From Candidatus Gastranaerophilales bacterium (GTDB lineage: Bacteria; Cyanobacteriota; Vampirovibrionia; Gastranaerophilales; CAJFVJ01), in contig JAQUTS010000123.1 of NCBI GenBank assembly GCA_028694275.1, positions 1 to 5,467 on the forward strand: a stretch of 5,467 nt of DNA, read 5' to 3'. Numbering within the stretch: the stretch's first letter is position 1; every line of letters begins with the position of its first letter. Under the pieces are notes generated by a model that worked only from the letters and a program-made list of their open reading frames with translations, was not told the DNA's origin and searched no databases. Made by a program: the position numbers and the translations under genes. This document shows, in pieces, positions 5,126 through 5,467 of this stretch.

Positions 5126-5467
5126 ATGTTAATGCCTAAAAAAACAAAATATCGTAAAAAAATGAAAGGCAATATGAACGGTTCTGAAACAAGAGGAACT
5201 GAGTTAGAATTTGGCGAATATGGTTTGCAAACTGTTGAGCCTGCTTGGATTACAAGTAGACAAATAGAAGCAGCCAGACGTGCAATGACTCGTCACATCA
5301 AAAGAGGCGGTCAAGTATGGATCAAGATATTCCCTGATAAGCCAATCACTAAAAAACCTGCTGAAACTCGTATGGGGAAAGGTAAAGGTAACCCTGAGTA
5401 CTGGGTAGCTGTTGTGAAACCGGGCAGAGTAATGTTCGAAATGGGCGGTGTATCAAGAGATATTTCT
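5126..5467 (+). CDS. rplP: 50S ribosomal protein L16, 3'-truncated by window edge
   Basis: L16 helps shape the A-site region of the 50S subunit and joins late in assembly. The first 114 residues are present; the family runs to about 135-145, so only the C-terminal part is missing, because the window ends. The N-terminus MLMPKKTKYRKKMKG is typical. TSRQIEAARRAMTRHIKRGG (43-62), WIKIFPDKPITKKPAETRMG (65-84) and GKGNPEYWVAVVKPGRVMFE follow. Arg82 in TRMGKGKG corresponds to Arg81 of E. coli L16, the site hydroxylated by YcfD there. The ribosome-binding site TAGGAG (5111-5116) is 9 nt before the ATG. Another in-frame ATG at 5132 is less well placed. The operon presumably continues beyond the window. 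Confidence 0.96.
   Translation, partial: MLMPKKTKYRKKMKGNMNGSETRGTELEFGEYGLQTVEPAWITSRQIEAARRAMTRHIKRGGQVWIKIFPDKPITKKPAETRMGKGKGNPEYWVAVVKPGRVMFEMGGVSRDIS

Overview
The window holds the 5' half of a bacterial S10 ribosomal-protein operon on the + strand, preceded by about 0.9 kb of mostly non-coding, repeat-bearing DNA. The gene order is rpsJ (S10), rplC (L3), rplD (L4), rplW (L23), rplB (L2), rpsS (S19), rplV (L22), rpsC (S3) and the start of rplP (L16), which runs off the right edge. All nine are identified from family motifs, look intact (rplP as far as it is visible), and carry the expected key residues.

Organism: a low-GC bacterium. The S10 segment PTKRRVYCVLRSPHV, the S10 C-terminus DLPAGVDIEVKL and the L3 segment KRHNFSRGPMAHGSKNHRAP resemble cyanobacterial-type ribosomal proteins. 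The AT-rich composition and lack of any photosynthetic context fit a non-photosynthetic cyanobacterial relative (Melainabacteria/Vampirovibrionia, for example a gut Gastranaerophilales). This is inference from remembered motif similarity, not from a search.

Layout. Positions 1-464 contain no convincing gene. They hold a short hairpin repeat (46-70), a 20-bp perfect palindrome (99-118), a long imperfect inverted repeat around a locally GC-richer core (125-293), a further inverted repeat (305-342), and a pair of 20-bp tandem repeats merging into a 20-bp perfect hairpin (362-443). Positions 465-665 on the - strand encode a plausible 66-residue helical protein of unknown function. Positions 666-896 are a divergent intergenic region with two promoter-like sites and the rpsJ ribosome-binding site. 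From 897 to the end the operon is continuous.

The operon is compact from rplC onward: gaps are 2-24 nt and rplD/rplW overlap in an ATGA. The exception is a 96-nt gap between rpsJ and rplC, which contains a GC-rich hairpin and a second region that can fold two ways. This is the best regulatory candidate in the window. The proteins build the 30S head (S10, S19, S3) and the large-subunit core, peptidyl-transferase surroundings and exit tunnel (L3, L4, L23, L2, L22, L16).

I did not find a novel multi-gene system. The items worth a second look are the structured rpsJ-rplC spacer, the upstream repeats and the small reverse-strand gene.
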